Positions 1-12,336 are shown, counted from the stretch's first letter. The stretch: DNA of 64,000 nt from Cryptomeria japonica (GCF_030272615.1 NC_081409.1:204704864-204768863), one strand, 5' to 3'. The notes: generated by a model from the letters alone, not told the origin. Translations and numbers: made by a program.

Positions 1-300
1 TTGTACACACATACTATCTGCAGTAGTATCATCTGATTGTGGGTAAAGCTTCCCACCGTGTTTTTTCCCCTTACAGGGTTTCCATGTATAAATAACTGTG
101 TTATGTGTTGTGTATGTTATTTGTCTTTCTGTTTCATGCATTAAACTTTACCAGTACTGCAATTAATTATCAAACTGTCTACTGGCATTAAAGTTTGGTT
201 TACTGGCATTAAGCATTAAGTTTGGTTAAGTCAGTCTTTGGTTTGTATTTTTTGGACAACGGATTCAACCCCCCCTCTCAGTTGCCTCTGGGACCTAACA
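1..300 (+). repeat. 5' LTR of copia A (right part only)
   Basis: This matches 10645-10939, including the stretch with CCACCGTG, the C-rich run near 270-278 and the terminal CCTAACA. It ends in AACA directly before the primer-binding site. The first roughly 735 bases of the LTR lie left of the window. Confidence 0.9.
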
Positions 301-302
301 AT

Positions 303-315
303 TGGTATCAGAGCC
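303..315 (+). other. Primer-binding site of copia A
   Basis: TGGTATCAGAGCC lies two bases after the LTR end. TGGTATCAGAGC is the usual plant copia site, complementary to the 3' end of initiator methionine tRNA. Confidence 0.9.
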
Positions 316-707
316 TAGTCCTCTTTTTGCAGAAGTTTAACAGCTTGAGGAGATCCAATGTCTTCTAACTATTTTAGGAAGGACAGTCTAAAGCTTGATG
401 GAACCAACTATGGCATATGGAAAATCAGGATGGAGACACATCTGAATTACATTGGAAAGGACATTTGGGATGTTACAAAGACTGGCTATGTTGTTCCTAC
501 TCAAGGTTAACCTATTCCACTAACCTTTGCTAAAGATGAGGAAAATGATTGCAAAGCAAGAGAAGCACTTTTGAGCTCATTGTCTAATCAACAAATCATG
601 GGATTGTCAGATAGATCTACTGCTAAAGCTATTTGGGATAAATTGGAAACATTGAATGAAGGTGACACCATAATCAAAATTGCAAAACTGGAATGCCTCC
701 GGATCAA

Positions 708-712
708 GTATG
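708..712. repeat. Left target-site duplication of F (GTATG)
   Basis: GTATG, extendable to AGTATG, flanks F and is repeated at 5780-5784 where copia gag resumes. Confidence 0.8.
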
Positions 713-1604
713 TGTTGGTTAACAGATTTGTCTCCTTCTTGAAATTTCTACTATTATCTTCTTAAAGAAAAATATGACTCCGTTTTACCCTTTAGAAAGA
801 AATAATTATACCAACAGTTGGAAGAATTAATGAAAATTCAACCTCTGCATTAGAGGGCAGCTCCTCGTATGATTTACAATGAATTTATTATACAATTGAT
901 ATGCTAACACTTTTAACCAGAAAGCATTAAAAGGCTCCAACATTTATCCATCAACACAAATAAATGCCTTCAAAACTACAACATAAGAAAATGTCTCAAA
1001 GAATATTCAAAGGAGAGTTCACAGACTTTGATTTATAACATACTTGCTGTATAAATTCAAAACAAAATAGGGACTCAGAAAAAACTAATGGCTCGATCGA
1101 TACTCTCTCATGCATCAGAGGGCAAGGGGAATCAAGCAAATCAATACAATGCAAGTCATTCAACAACCAATAATAAACATGAACTGAGACAAAATACAAA
1201 GATAACTAATCACCAAATTATATTGTGCCCATAACAACTTAAGAAAGATTACAAATCTCAAAACACACAGATTCAAAGATAACACAACATTTGATTGATA
1301 ACTAGTCATTATATCATCCAAACAATTCATATCAGAAACCAAAATTTTATTTGTTGCTCCCAAAATCACAGTTTTCGGAACCCATACAAGGACAAGCCCT
1401 TCCACTTAAATAGCCACCAGGCCATATTTTTTACATGATCAAATAACATTTACTTTCACCCAGGTGAAAGAAACTGTTTAAAGAAACATAAATGAAAATT
1501 ACACTAACAACCACTAAAAGGCTGACATTTCATTTTCAGATCAGCTAGGCTTCCACCGTGGTAGAGGAGGTTATGGACTTGTCCTGCTTTTCCGTAGAAC
1601 CACA

Positions 1605-4600
1605 TCATTCAAGGTGAGCTACCGAGAAGTTCAAGATGAATTGGAAATAGGGCAGACTGATGTGCAGAATCCTCTGCTTCCACACTTCTTTGTCCATATT
1701 TACCTGTGTAACTTTTGCCTTGTGAACCTCTAAATGGTCCGAACAGACAAAGATCATTGATTCAATCCTTGCCGCTTTTGAAAAGTCATCAGTGGTCAAT
1801 GATTTTGTTGTCTGAATGAAATGGATCCTTTCTTGAAAAGACTTAGTCATGTCTGCATCTTCTTCGATTACCTTGGCGCCCTCCTTCATGAGTTGAATAT
1901 CAATACACTTGAGGTCCTTCTGCATCGTGTCAATCAAGTCAGTCAGTCCTTTGAGCAGCTTGGTGGATTCTTCATGGCCCTACTTGATGATCAAATTGTG
2001 CCATTCCACATTTTTGTTTGACACATACAACACATTGTCATCCAAGTTCTCCACCGGTTTCTCAGCCAGGAATTTCATCACTTCATACTTTTGAACATCA
2101 TTCATCTATGCGAGGACTACTACCCACTTGATCCTTTCTTTTTCCCAAGTGGCTATTTCCAGTTCAAGCTCTTTACTCACGGTTTCAACATCCTTATAAA
2201 CTTTAACTAGATTACTAATATAATCTAACCCTTGTTGTATTGTCAGGTCCAACCATTTATTAAACATATCTGTCACTACCTTGTTCCTTTGAACCTGATC
2301 TAGCATCTTCTGTTTTGCTAGTGATTTAGGATCAAATGACACTGGTATCTGCAAAAATGATTGGGGGTCTGGGTTGTGGATAACATTGATGTACTCGGCC
2401 ATCAGTGTGACAAATTGCTTTAGTTCTCTTTTATCCTTTTCATCCTTCCAAGTCCTTGAAATTATCCTCTTCATGGAGGATTCCAGATGCTTAACATCTA
2501 CAACCCTCGAAGCAACCCCCAAATATATCTTCTCCAGAGTGAAATCCTCCTCCATAGCCTTGTCTGCGTCTCTTCCAAAAATAGGTTTGGAAACTTTGTC
2601 TGTCCAGTGACCTGTTGTGTCATCCACATCAAGCATTGCTTGTGTTTTGAGCTTTTTTGGCTTTGATGTCTTTCCCAAGCATCTGTTGACCATGTCCTCC
2701 ATTGGAATTGTGACCGACACTAAACTCCTTTTTTTTTTTTCCAATGGCGGCTTCCATCCATCTTGGTGCGATTGTAGGTTCCTTAGGTGGCGGGGTGGTC
2801 CATGCATCTGGTGAAGTAACAATTACCAAGGTATTCATGGGATCCTGTTAAATTTCCACTTCTTTATTTGTGTCTGTTTCTTGCATCCCAGGCTCGCTTT
2901 GATCCTATGAATCCATTATTTGTTCAACCTCTTCATTGGGGTCCAAGTCTATAATAAACTATCTCACGATGGGCTCCCTACTCTTCTTTTTCTTCTGGAT
3001 TGAGTTACTCGAGCAACTATAAGACTGGGTGGCAACCTTTTTGACCTTCTCAGTTGAATTTTCTTTACAATGGGCTTTGAGACACCTGCAACATCAACAA
3101 CTTCATTAGTGGCAGAAACAAGAGATTGAACCACAATGTGTGAATCAATTCTTGATTCATGTGAGGACATGTGAGGTCCCTCCTTGAACTTCTGATTCCT
3201 CAACCATCTCTCTATTTTCCTAACAACATTGAAGGTTCTTGTTTGGATATTGTCATCTTCCTTTTTGTTGCAGTCAATTTTTGGAATTGGTTTTCCTTCA
3301 ATCTTAGTAACAAACTCAGGATCCAAAACATCCCTCTATGTATCTTCTGATATGCCTAATATATTAATTGGGAGCCTCATGGTAGTTATCTGTTACAAAG
3401 TGAATCTGGACCACAGTTTCTTTCTCACTTCATACTCATCCTTGCAGTTCTCCCAATAATCCTCTATTTGAGATTCATGGCAAAAATGACTATCTACATT
3501 AAGGTTCTCCCTTGCATAACCCTTGCTATCAAATTTTTGTCTTGCCACATATGGCTGCAAGTTCATCCTTTTAAACTCTAGTTCCAGGTTCAAGGCATCT
3601 GATACAGACTTGCAACTGTAATATCTGAGTTCAACGAGAAATACCACCCTGGACTCACCCTTTGCTCCTAATCTTTTATCAATGTAGGCCAACTGCCTGC
3701 TCACTTCTATAAGCAAGTAGCTATCAAAAGCGTACCTGGGTAGTTTGAATGGTTGGCTTTCAAAGCCACCTACTCGTATGTAAGTAAATCGAGGAAATTG
3801 GATAAAGAAACTTCCATATATACTCATAAATTCCATAGCTTCAACTGACATTCTCCTATTTGCATCACCCTGAAGCTCAAAGGCAAGTCTCCCCATGAAT
3901 ACTCTATTCCACCTGTCAATCTGCTCAACATGTCTCTGTTGTTGCAATAGAGGATAAAAATTGTAAACCCTCATTCCATCAATCCAGGGTTCATTAGGTA
4001 GTCTAGGCCAATCCCTTGTGCAAGCTAAAATGTACAAAAGGTAGGAAGACATGTAAAACCCTGTCATCCCCACAAAATTGCTCAATCCTTCATGAAGTCT
4101 CTCTGCAATTACTTGAGACCAATCCAGAAATCTGTCACCGGATAAAACCACTTGGATGAAAAAGTACATCCAATCCTCCCAGTAGAAGGAATGTGAATTC
4201 CCTTTCACTCTGTTCAAAAGTATAACAATGTATCACACCTCTGGGATGAAATTCTCTCTATTCGGAAGCTTGGGTTATTGTGATCCTCCTTTTTGAATCT
4301 TCAAGAGCCAATTTCTAGCAATTACACTCCTGTACTTGCTCTTATTTTCAGAGAAATAGGCGTACGAACTCCCAATAGTCCAGTCCTCATACTCATCCTT
4401 ATGCAGAATACCCATTGTTGCCATCACTATTTCTCTATTAATTCTGACTAGCTCCTCACCATCGTAGGTTTTGATACATCTGTTCTTAGAGTCACATCTA
4501 TTCATGCATGCCAACACTAAATCTAGGCACTGTGTGACGAGCGGGAATGCAACAGCTTCCACAAGACCACTCTTAACTATCTTTTCCATTAATGAACTGG

Positions 4601-4727
4601 TCTGAGGGTTCTTGGTTCTTTCCAGGAAATCCCCTAAATATACATGAACTAAGGAGGTGTCTTCCAATTCTGGCAAAATACTTACTAGACATGAGGTCCG
4701 GCCAAGCTTCAACAACATTGGCCTCAT
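1605..4727 (-). pseudogene. Gene remnant carried by F: helical N-terminal region plus coiled-coil tail
   Basis: I cannot name this gene. Read on the minus strand from 4727, open segments follow one another: 4727-4275, 4217-3393, 3326-2964, 2822-2106 and 1937-1605, separated by stops or frame changes. Together they suggest one protein of roughly 900-1000 residues. The first two segments look globular and helical, with DGEELVRINREIVMATMG and, later, MSSYLLYILACTRDWPRLPN. The third is basic (KKIQLRRSKRL, RRKRR). The last two are charged and heptad-like, consistent with a coiled coil. Upstream on the same strand, CAG/GTAAGTTCAG (about 4867) resembles a splice donor, so a 5' untranslated intron is possible. 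The layout parallels ORF2 of element B and the mobile-domain gene of element D. Confidence 0.5.
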
Positions 4728-5249
4728 GTTAAGTACCTACCCCCTTAACCAATAAATTTTAACAACAAGACAGTATCCTACCCCAACAATTTAGAGATTT
4801 CTCTTTTCTATACTGATAAAAACCTCAGAACTCAAAGAAACACAACTTAGGAGAAATCAACTGAACTTACCTGTTAACACCATGAAAACTGGAAACTCTT
4901 CTAGAGAACAGAGCTGGTTTAACCTTCGACGCCTCCAATTTACTGAATTATGGCAACTGTGACCTTCTTAAATATGGAAATAAATTCATACACATTTCCT
5001 TCAATTGGATGAATAAATATCTTTTAGAGCTACACATGCTTCAACATGATTTACCCAAGTGTGCGAAGTGACGGTGAAATGACACAGACTGACACCTTCT
5101 AAATTATCTATCACTTCCACATAAGTAATTTGATGTTCTCATGATTACTTTCCACATTTAGAATTTTAAATTTCCGAATAAGGGAATATTCCTTCTTGTC
5201 GTGCCACTTTTATTTCCACCAAAAAGCTTTAGAGCTAATTTTGAAATGA

Positions 5250-5690
5250 ACCCATGAACCTTGAACCGTTTGACAAAAAGGTTCATCGGTTCAAGTTCAC
5301 TTAAGAAATATAAGAGTGAGAGGGTGACACACAAAACAACACCGGGAACGAGCGACAAAAGAAAAGGACTATTAAACGTGAACCTTGAACCTTTTGAACC
5401 GCTTGAAATTTAGTTCAAGGTTCAAGGTCGCATATCAACTCAAAACATAAGGACTCATGCTCGTCATATAACGATACATTGCCGTGACTCACGAAAAGGC
5501 ATTTTGAACTTTGAACCTTGAACCGCTTGAAATTTGGTTCAATGGGTTCAAAACTTCGATGACCACAAACAAAGTTCAATTGTTTGCACAACGACAAAGA
5601 CCAAAAATGACTCTCTTTTAAAACACGCTTTGAACCTTGAACCATTTGAATTTTTTTTTTAAAAAGAGTTCAACGGTTCAAGTACGAGGA
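5250..5690. repeat. Four subterminal palindromic repeats in F
   Basis: A module of the form GAACCTTGAACCGNTTGAA, then a short spacer, then GGTTCAA, recurs near 5256-5300, 5370-5425, 5510-5555 and 5630-5682, about 120-130 bases apart. Each copy can fold into a hairpin. All lie within about 530 bases of the right end of F, and none is seen near the left end. Confidence 0.75.
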
Positions 5691-5779
5691 AAACAAATGA
5701 CCCGACAGAAGTAAAGACACAAAAGGCAACCCGTGAAATTGAATATTTAAAAAGGAAAAAAATTACGTGTGGACTAACA

Positions 5780-5784
5780 GTATG
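5780..5784. repeat. Right target-site duplication of F (GTATG)
   Basis: This is the partner of 708-712. The next bases restore the copia gag reading (ENLKMEEDK). Confidence 0.8.
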
Positions 5785-6290
5785 AAAATCTGAAAAATGG
5801 AAGAAGATAAAAGAATTTCTGCTTTTATGGAAAGAGTAAATGAAATTGTTTTGGGTATACAATGTTGTGGAGGAACCTTAAGTGAAGATGAAATTGTTTC
5901 TAAATTTTTAAGAGCATTGCCACCGGAATATAAAATGAAAGTAACTTCTATTAATGAATTGAGAACAATGCCTAATACATCAGTATCTAGAGACACTTTG
6001 GTTTGAAAACTTTCAGCTTTTGAACTTGAGGAATTTGGTCTTGTTGCTACTATTAAGACAGATTTAGTTTTCAAAGAATCATCATCATCTGATAAATCTA
6101 ATTGGAAAGCCTTTTATGAAAGAGAACTTGAAGAAATTAGAAAGGAGAATGAATAACTGGAAGAACTTGAAGCACTATTTGCAAGGAAAATGCCTAAAGG
6201 TCCAGTTGGAAGTAAGTATGAAGGTACAAAGCACCCTTTAAATGTTTTAACTGCAATAAGAATGGTCATATGGCTTCTAGGTGTCTTGAT

Positions 6291-9200
6291 AGACATGCAA
6301 GATTGAAAGAAGAAGCTAAAAGAACATATAAGTCTAACCCTGAATATCAAAGATACAAATTTAAAAAGAATAGAGACAAATCATGTTACTATGTTGATGA
6401 AGGAGTTACTGATGATTCTGATGAGGAACCGAAAGACAATGGATGGGCTTTTGTTGCTATAACAGAAGATCAACCAGCACCTACTATTCAACCGGTAGAG
6501 CAAGCCCTGACAACTAAAATTGAAGATAAGGATGAATGGGTTATTGATTCCGGATGTTCACATCATATGACTGGTGATAAGAGTAAATTCTTAACCTTTT
6601 AGGAATACAATGGAGGTCTAGTAAGATTTGGCGATGACAAAGCTTGTTTGATCAAAGGAAAAGGCACTATATCTTTTGATGGTAAGCACAATACTGATAA
6701 TGTTTATTATGTTGAAGGTTTGAAGAATAATCTTTTGAGTGTTGGTCAATTAGTTGAAAAGGGATTTCAGTTACAATTAAAGAATGGTAAATGCAAAATC
6801 ATGAATAGAACTGGTTTAGAAATTGCAACCGGTAATCAGACTAGAGGTAATATCTTTCATTTGAATAACAATGAAAAAACATGTTTGATTGCACATATTG
6901 ATGAAAGTTGGTTATGGCATAAGAGACTGTGTCATGTAAATTTTGATTGCATTGTGAAGATCAGTGCAATTAAGGCAGTAAGAGATTTACCTAAGATTGT
7001 TAAGCCTCACAATCTGACATGTAAGGAATGTCAATTTGGAAAACAAGTTAGAGCAAATTTTAAGAGTATACCAGAGAAATCCAATAATGTTCTTGACTTA
7101 ATTCATAATGATTTATGTGGTCTAGCAAGAACTAGAAGTTTACAAGGAGATAGATATTTTATGCTAATCATTGATGACTATACTAGAATGTGTTGGGTTA
7201 CTTTTCTCAAGGAGAAATCAAAAGCTTTTGGAAAATTCAAACTATTCAAGGTGATGGTAGAGAATGAAACCGGTAAGAAAATCAAATGTTTGAGATCAGA
7301 TCATGGAGGTGAATTCACATCTAAGGAATTTAATACATTCTATGAAGTGAATGGAATTAAAAGACAATTATCAGCACCTCGGACACCCCAGCAGAATGGA
7401 GTTATGGAAATAAAGAACATAACTATTTTGGATGCAGATAGAAGCATGCTATCAGAAGAAAACCTACCTCATGTGTATTGGAGAGAAGCATTGAATACAA
7501 CAGTTTATACATTCAACAGAGTTCACATCAAAGGTGAAACCAGTAAGACCCCTCATGAACTATGGTTTGGTAATACTCCTACTTTTAAATATTTCATAAT
7601 ATTTGGAAGTAAATGTTATATTAGAAGAGATGAGTATATTAACAAATTTGATCCTAGAAGTGATAAAGGAATATTTCTTGGTTATTCATCTAAGAGCAAG
7701 GCATATAGATGTTTTAATAAGAGATTGCAGAAAATCATTGAGAGTGCAAATGTGAAGATTGATGAATAGTTTAGAAGGTCTATGGACTCTGAACTGACAA
7801 TAGAGATAATATCAAATGAACCTAAAATGAGTACACCAGTATAGAATGTTGATCCAGTCACATCAGCATCATCTAAGGATTCAATAGTGACTGAGGAACA
7901 ACAGCAAGTGAAAACACCTCGGTATGTAAGATTGAATCACTCTAAAAATCAGATAATTGGGAACAAGTATCAAGGAGTTATGACTAGAGGAAGACTGGTA
8001 AATGAAGAAGTATGTCTTATTTCTCAAATTGAACCAACATCAATTAATGAGGCATGTGAAGATAAACATTAGATTAAAGCTATGGAAGATGAATTGGAAC
8101 AAATTGAAAAGAATAACACATGGACATTAGTTCCCCAGCCTAAAGACAAAAATGTAATTCGAACTAAATGGGTATTCAGAAATAAACTTAATGAAGATGG
8201 TAAGGTAATCAAAAATAAAGCAAGATTAGTGTGTAAGGGATATTCACAGAAAGAAGGAATTGATTATAATGAAACCTTTGCACTGGTAGCTAGAATTGAG
8301 GTTGTCAGATTATTCTTAGCTTTTGCAGCACACAAGAACTATAAAGTATATAAAATGGATGTTAAATGTGCATTTCTGAATGGTGATCTTGAAGAAGTTT
8401 ACATTGAAAAACCTAATGGATTTTCTTTGACAGATAACAAAGATATGGTTTGTAGGTTAAGAAAAGCTTTATATGGATTGAAGCAAGCTCCTAGAGCTTG
8501 GTATGCTAGATTGGACAAATATCTTTTGAAGATTGGTTTCACTAAAGGTAATGTTGATAGCAATGTATATTACAAAGTGACTAATGATGATATCTTGGTT
8601 ATTGAGTTTTTGTTGATGATATAAGCTTTGGAGGAGAAGATGGATTGTGTAAAGACTTTTCTAAAAAGATGTAGGAAGAATTTGAAATGTCTATGATTGG
8701 AGAGATAAAATTCTTTTTAGGATTGCAGATTTCACAGACTGATAAAGGTATATTCATAAATCAATCAAAGTACTTGAAGGAATTACTAAAGAAATTTGGC
8801 ATGGAAAACTCTAAACCGGTACGCACACCTATGACTACAACTTCTAAACTATTATTGAAGGATGAATCAACACCTATTAATCTGACTAGGTACAAGTCTA
8901 TGATAGGAGGTTTACTGTATTTGACACAAACAAGACCTGATATTATGAATGCAGTATGTATTGTTTCAAGGTTTTAGAGTAATCCTAAAGAAAATCATGA
9001 ATCAGCAGTGAAAAGGAATTTCTGATATCTACAAGGAAATACAAATCTTGGTTTATGGTATCCTAGAGATGAAAACTTTGATTTATGTGCATACACAGAT
9101 GCAAATTGGGCAAGAGATGTACATGACATAAAAAGTACCACTGGTGGAGCATTTTTTCTTGGCAGCAGATTAATTTCTTGGTTGAGCAAGAAACAAAGTT

Positions 9201-9561
9201 GTACATCTTTATCAACATCAGAATCAGAATATGTTGCAGTAACAACTAATTGCACATAGGTATTATGGATAAAGAAAATGTTGAAGGACATAAAGGTAAA
9301 ATGCAAGGAACCTATAACAATTTACTGTGATAATATGGCAGCAATTGATATATAAAAGAATCTGGTATTTCACTCTAAAACTAAACATGTTTCTATCAAA
9401 TTCAATTTTCTAAAAGAGAATGTTGAAGCAAAAGAAGTGAAATTGGTTTATGTGAATACTAAAGAGAAGATTGCAGATATCTTTACTAAGCCTTTGCCTA
9501 AGGAAACTTTTGAATATCTAAGAGAGCAGCTTGGAGTTATACCCTCACCGGTAGAGACTTA
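6291..9561 (+). pseudogene. pol of copia A: protease, integrase, RT, RNase H
   Basis: The protease motif VIDSGCSHHM lies near 6541-6570. Integrase follows: the His-His-Cys-Cys zinc region (WHKRLCH, then CKECQFGK near 7020-7045), then LRSDHGGEF and PQQNGVMEIKN with two catalytic Asp and the Glu retained. The RT region starts near 8082 ([17 protein letters not shown]) with the copia signatures [12 protein letters not shown] and [12 protein letters not shown]. The catalytic FVDD (8609-8620) is present but out of frame by one extra T. RNase H runs from about 8990 to 9561 with SESEYVA and YCDNMAAI, broken by stops. In-frame stops at 6601, 7767, 8070, 8622 and 8975 mark it as a pseudogene. Confidence 0.88.
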
Positions 9562-9885
9562 GACAGTTGATGATTGACATCAACCTGCTGAATTAACAGA
9601 GAAATCTTCTCTCTGGCTTTGATGAGGAGAGCTACTTCTCAAGGGGAGTACCTGGATAAATTGATAAGTTGGTATTTTGTGATAAGTTCTTTGAACTAAT
9701 TGAATTTGGTTTTGTATTGCTTTGGCATTTGATGTCAAAGGGGGAGAGATTATTCATTGGAGGAGAGATTGTTACTCTCTATATCTGTATTTTGATTTCT
9801 GGTTAATGATCTTTTTTGAAGATTGTTGGTTTTTGGTTTTTGGCATTTCTATTTTGGCACTTTGATGGTTTTTCCATCTTGTGTT

Positions 9886-9909
9886 GCCATCAATGCCAAA
9901 GGGGGAGAT
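9886..9909 (+). other. Polypurine tract of copia A
   Basis: CCAAAGGGGGAGAT directly precedes the TGTTGG start of the 3' LTR, where plus-strand priming is expected. A near copy (GATGTCAAAGGGGGAGAG) lies 150 bases upstream near 9732-9750. Confidence 0.8.
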
Positions 9910-10939
9910 TGTTGGTATTTTGGATATGTTGATATGGTTTTGTCATTGATGTCAACACTTGTCAACACTTATCAACACTTGGAGATTCTTATTTATGTTC
10001 ACCGGCATGATCAGTGACTTATGTACAGTTGCCAGTATCTGGTTCACTGACACTTGGAATGAATTGGAGACTACTTGTTTATGTCAAAGACAGCGTTTGG
10101 ACACTTGGTTTTGGTGATTTGTTCATTGGTCTAAATCGGGTTTGCATATTTTTTGTTACCGGCAAATAGGTCTAGGTTATGGACCGACAAGCATATCTAT
10201 TCCAGATCAGCACAACACGTCATGAAGATGATTTATTGTTATTGTAAATGCATTGAGCCGACATCATGCATCTCATATTGATTCACTTGTAATTGATCTT
10301 ATTGTAATATCTTAGTGAGCCAACCTACTCATTTGGTCTTAGGTTTTTCTATATATGTAAGATCTCATTTATGAGATTGTGTAGAAGAGTGTGGAAAAGG
10401 ATTGTAATAAGGTATATGTGATTATAAGCAGAGCTATACATGCAAACATCATTCAAGATTGAAGGAAGGTTTGAAGAAGGCAAATCAGAGCTTAACTGGT
10501 ACTGAATCCAGCATATGAAGATGCTATTTGGAGCAGTACATTATCATTGGATTTAACCATCCAATTGTAGTCAGTGTGACTTTCATTTTGTGATTGAGCA
10601 GTGAGCTCTAGGCATTTGGCCTTTCTACATGTGCAGACTCCATATTGTACACACATACTATCTGCAGTAGTATCATCTGATTGTTGGTAAGGCTTCCCAC
10701 CGTGGTTTTGCCCCTTACAGGGTTTCCACGTACAAATAACTGTGTTATGTGTTGTGTATGTTATTTGTCTTTCTGTTTCATGCATTAAGCTTTACCCATA
10801 CTACAATTAACTATTAAGCTGTCTACCGACATTAAGCATTAAGTTTGGTTAAGTTAGTCTTTGTTTTGTATTTATTGGACAACTAATTCACCACCACCAG
10901 CCCCCCCCCCTCCCTCTCAGTTGCCTTTGGTACCTAACA
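9910..10939 (+). repeat. 3' LTR of copia A
   Basis: The LTR is about 1030 bp, begins TGTTGGTATT after the polypurine tract and ends CCTAACA. Its last 295 bases match 1-300. A TATA-like run (CTATATATG, about 10349) is a promoter candidate. CTTTT at 10940 would be the right half of the target duplication, with its partner outside the window. Confidence 0.88.
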
Positions 10940-11267
10940 CTTTTTAACTTTGCAAAATGAAATTCATTTTATGCCCCAAACTAAAAATTTTGTTGATTTT
11001 TAATCCAAAATGAAAGATGAAGTTTTTTTTTAAACCAAAAAGTAAAGTGAATTCTTTTTAAATCTAACTTTAACAGAAAAATCTTAGATAGAAAAAGAAA
11101 TAAACTTTCTAAATCCCTAACTCCTCAAATCCTGCAAAACAAGAAGTTAGCAAAAACCTGCACAAGAAAAGACAACAGTTAGTGAAATGAAGGTTTTTGG
11201 TGGGCTTCTACAAGCCTAAAATTTGAATTTTCAGTTACATAATATTTTTTTTCAACTCTCTATTACA

Positions 11268-11580
11268 AAAGCGCTACTCTATGTAAACACAAAACAACTA
11301 CTTTAATACAAACGTGCTAAAAGACTAACAAATGCGCTAAAAGAACAATAAATGCGCTACCAGATGGACAAATGCGTTAATAAAAATTGTTAAACAGAAT
11401 GAAATCTCTGTCAAACAGAGAGCACAAACACGCTAAATGAGTGACAATAGCGCTATTTAACCAACAATAGTGCTATAACTTTGACAAATGTGCTAATTCT
11501 AAGCCAAACGCGCTAGAATGCAGATAAAGGCACTAAATCCTCAACTATCGAAGGCACTAAAACGCGTGTCAATAGCCCTA
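11268..11580 (-). repeat. GCGCTA word array in leader of E
   Basis: About 13 copies of (A)ATGCGCTA or variants (GTGCTA, GCACTA, GCGTTA) are spaced 15-30 bases apart. On the minus strand, the sense strand of E, they read TAGCGCAT. The variants are those expected from loss of methylated CpG. Confidence 0.75.
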
Positions 11581-11660
11581 AAGTGTAACCTGTGTGTGGC
11601 AATTTTGGTAATTTTTACAAAAAAAGTTAGTAGTTTCAATCAGAAGGTTGCATGTTAGAT

Positions 11661-11679
11661 CCAGGTCGGGTTCACCAAA
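11661..11679 (-). other. Primer-binding-site-like sequence of E
   Basis: On the minus strand TGGTGAACCCGACCTGG directly follows the LTR edge. Element C has a closely similar sequence (TGTGAACCCGATGTG) at the same place. I do not assign the tRNA. Confidence 0.6.
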
Positions 11680-12336
11680 TGATGCACTGCAAAAAGGAAT
11701 GTTAGGAACACAAGATTCAAATGTTAATGTTGTTAATATCAATCAGAAATGAAATAGAAATGAAACTACAATCCTAAGCATGCATATCAAGAGAGATATC
11801 AAAAACATTATAGAAAGCACACAAAAACGGAGGAAAGACACTAAACCCTCCCAAATGCTCATAGCTGCTCCCCCCTTGTTCCTCTCCTCTCCAAGTTCCA
11901 CATGAGTGTATCCCTCAACGTTCTACACTACTATGGATGTCTTATGAAGATTCAAGATTATGAAAATGATTAATTATTCAAATACAACAAGCTAAATATG
12001 AGAAAGCCTAATTAATCTATGTTGATTTTAACCAGAATAACAAAGAAAAGTTCTCCTAGATGCTCTCTCAAATTTGGTATAAGTTTGATGCATACAAGAT
12101 TTTAGGATCTGGATGAAGAAGGAATGGGCTCTATTTATAGGGAAAATTGGGCAATGGATGGCGAAGATTGGATAATCTTAACAATGGTCAAGGTTGATGG
12201 GTTTATGATCCATGTGAGGGCTTTCAACCCAATCCTAGGATGACAAATGTCAACATGAGATGGCTTGAGAGGAGAGGGAAGAAGCATTAAATGCTTAAGA
12301 TGACATGAAGGTTACCTTGGGAGGTAATGTTAGGCT
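11680..12336 (-). repeat. 5' LTR of E, left piece
   Basis: This runs from the TG beside the primer-binding site to the insertion point of B. CTATTTATAG at 12131-12140 reads CTATAAATAG on the minus strand, a good TATA box for E transcription. AGGCT at 12332-12336 is the target site of B. Confidence 0.72.
12131..12140 (-). promoter_or_regulatory. TATA box in LTR of E
   Basis: The minus strand reads CTATAAATAG. The homologous position in the LTR of D (about 42882-42890) keeps TATAAATAG, which supports a conserved LTR promoter. Confidence 0.6.

Larger units (their letters stand above)
713..5779 (-). mobile_element. Element F: 5.07-kb insertion of unclear class
   Basis: F interrupts gag of copia A precisely. 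GTATG occurs at 708-712 and again at 5780-5784, and gag reads through if F and one copy are removed. F begins TGTTGGTTAACA and ends GGACTAACA; read inward from both ends this is TGTTGGTTAACA and TGTTAGTCCACA, an imperfect terminal inverted repeat. A 5-bp duplication with TGTT/AACA ends would suit an LTR retrotransposon, but I find no direct repeat between 713-1600 and 4730-5779. The interior holds a minus-strand gene remnant (1605-4727) and a cluster of palindromic repeats next to the right end. It may be a DNA transposon that captured a gene, a terminally degenerate LTR element, or something undescribed. Confidence 0.7.
358..6290 (+). pseudogene. gag of copia A, split by element F
   Basis: The start codon at 358 opens a reading frame of the UBN2 copia-gag type, with the early motif LDGTNYGIWK and then AKAIWDKLE. 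A stop (TAA, 508-510) interrupts it. It breaks off at 712 inside the motif LRIKY and resumes at 5785 with ENLKMEEDKR, so the coding sense is restored exactly when F and one copy of GTATG are removed. The second half continues through FLRALPPEYK. A CCHC zinc knuckle (CFNCNKNGHMASRC) lies at 6243-6284, reached only through a frame change. In copia elements this protein forms the virus-like particle and binds RNA. This copy cannot be expressed intact. Confidence 0.85.
1..10939 (+). mobile_element. Copia element A (Ty1/copia LTR retrotransposon, interrupted)
   Basis: The order is 5' LTR remnant, primer-binding site, gag, zinc knuckle, aspartic protease, integrase, reverse transcriptase and RNase H, polypurine tract, 3' LTR. 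Integrase before RT is the Ty1/copia order. Position 1 matches position 10645, so the left LTR starts outside the window and its target duplication cannot be checked. Gag is split by element F (713-5779). Gag and pol carry several in-frame stops and at least two frameshifts, so this copy is dead. The two LTRs differ at roughly one base in twelve by eye, which suggests an old insertion. The element sits inside the leader of gypsy E. Confidence 0.9.

Noticed and set aside
713-5779. F as an ordinary LTR retrotransposon
   Set aside because: Comparing 713-1600 with 4730-5779 by eye gave no direct repeat. A short likeness of 1494-1508 to the right end is too weak to call an LTR edge.
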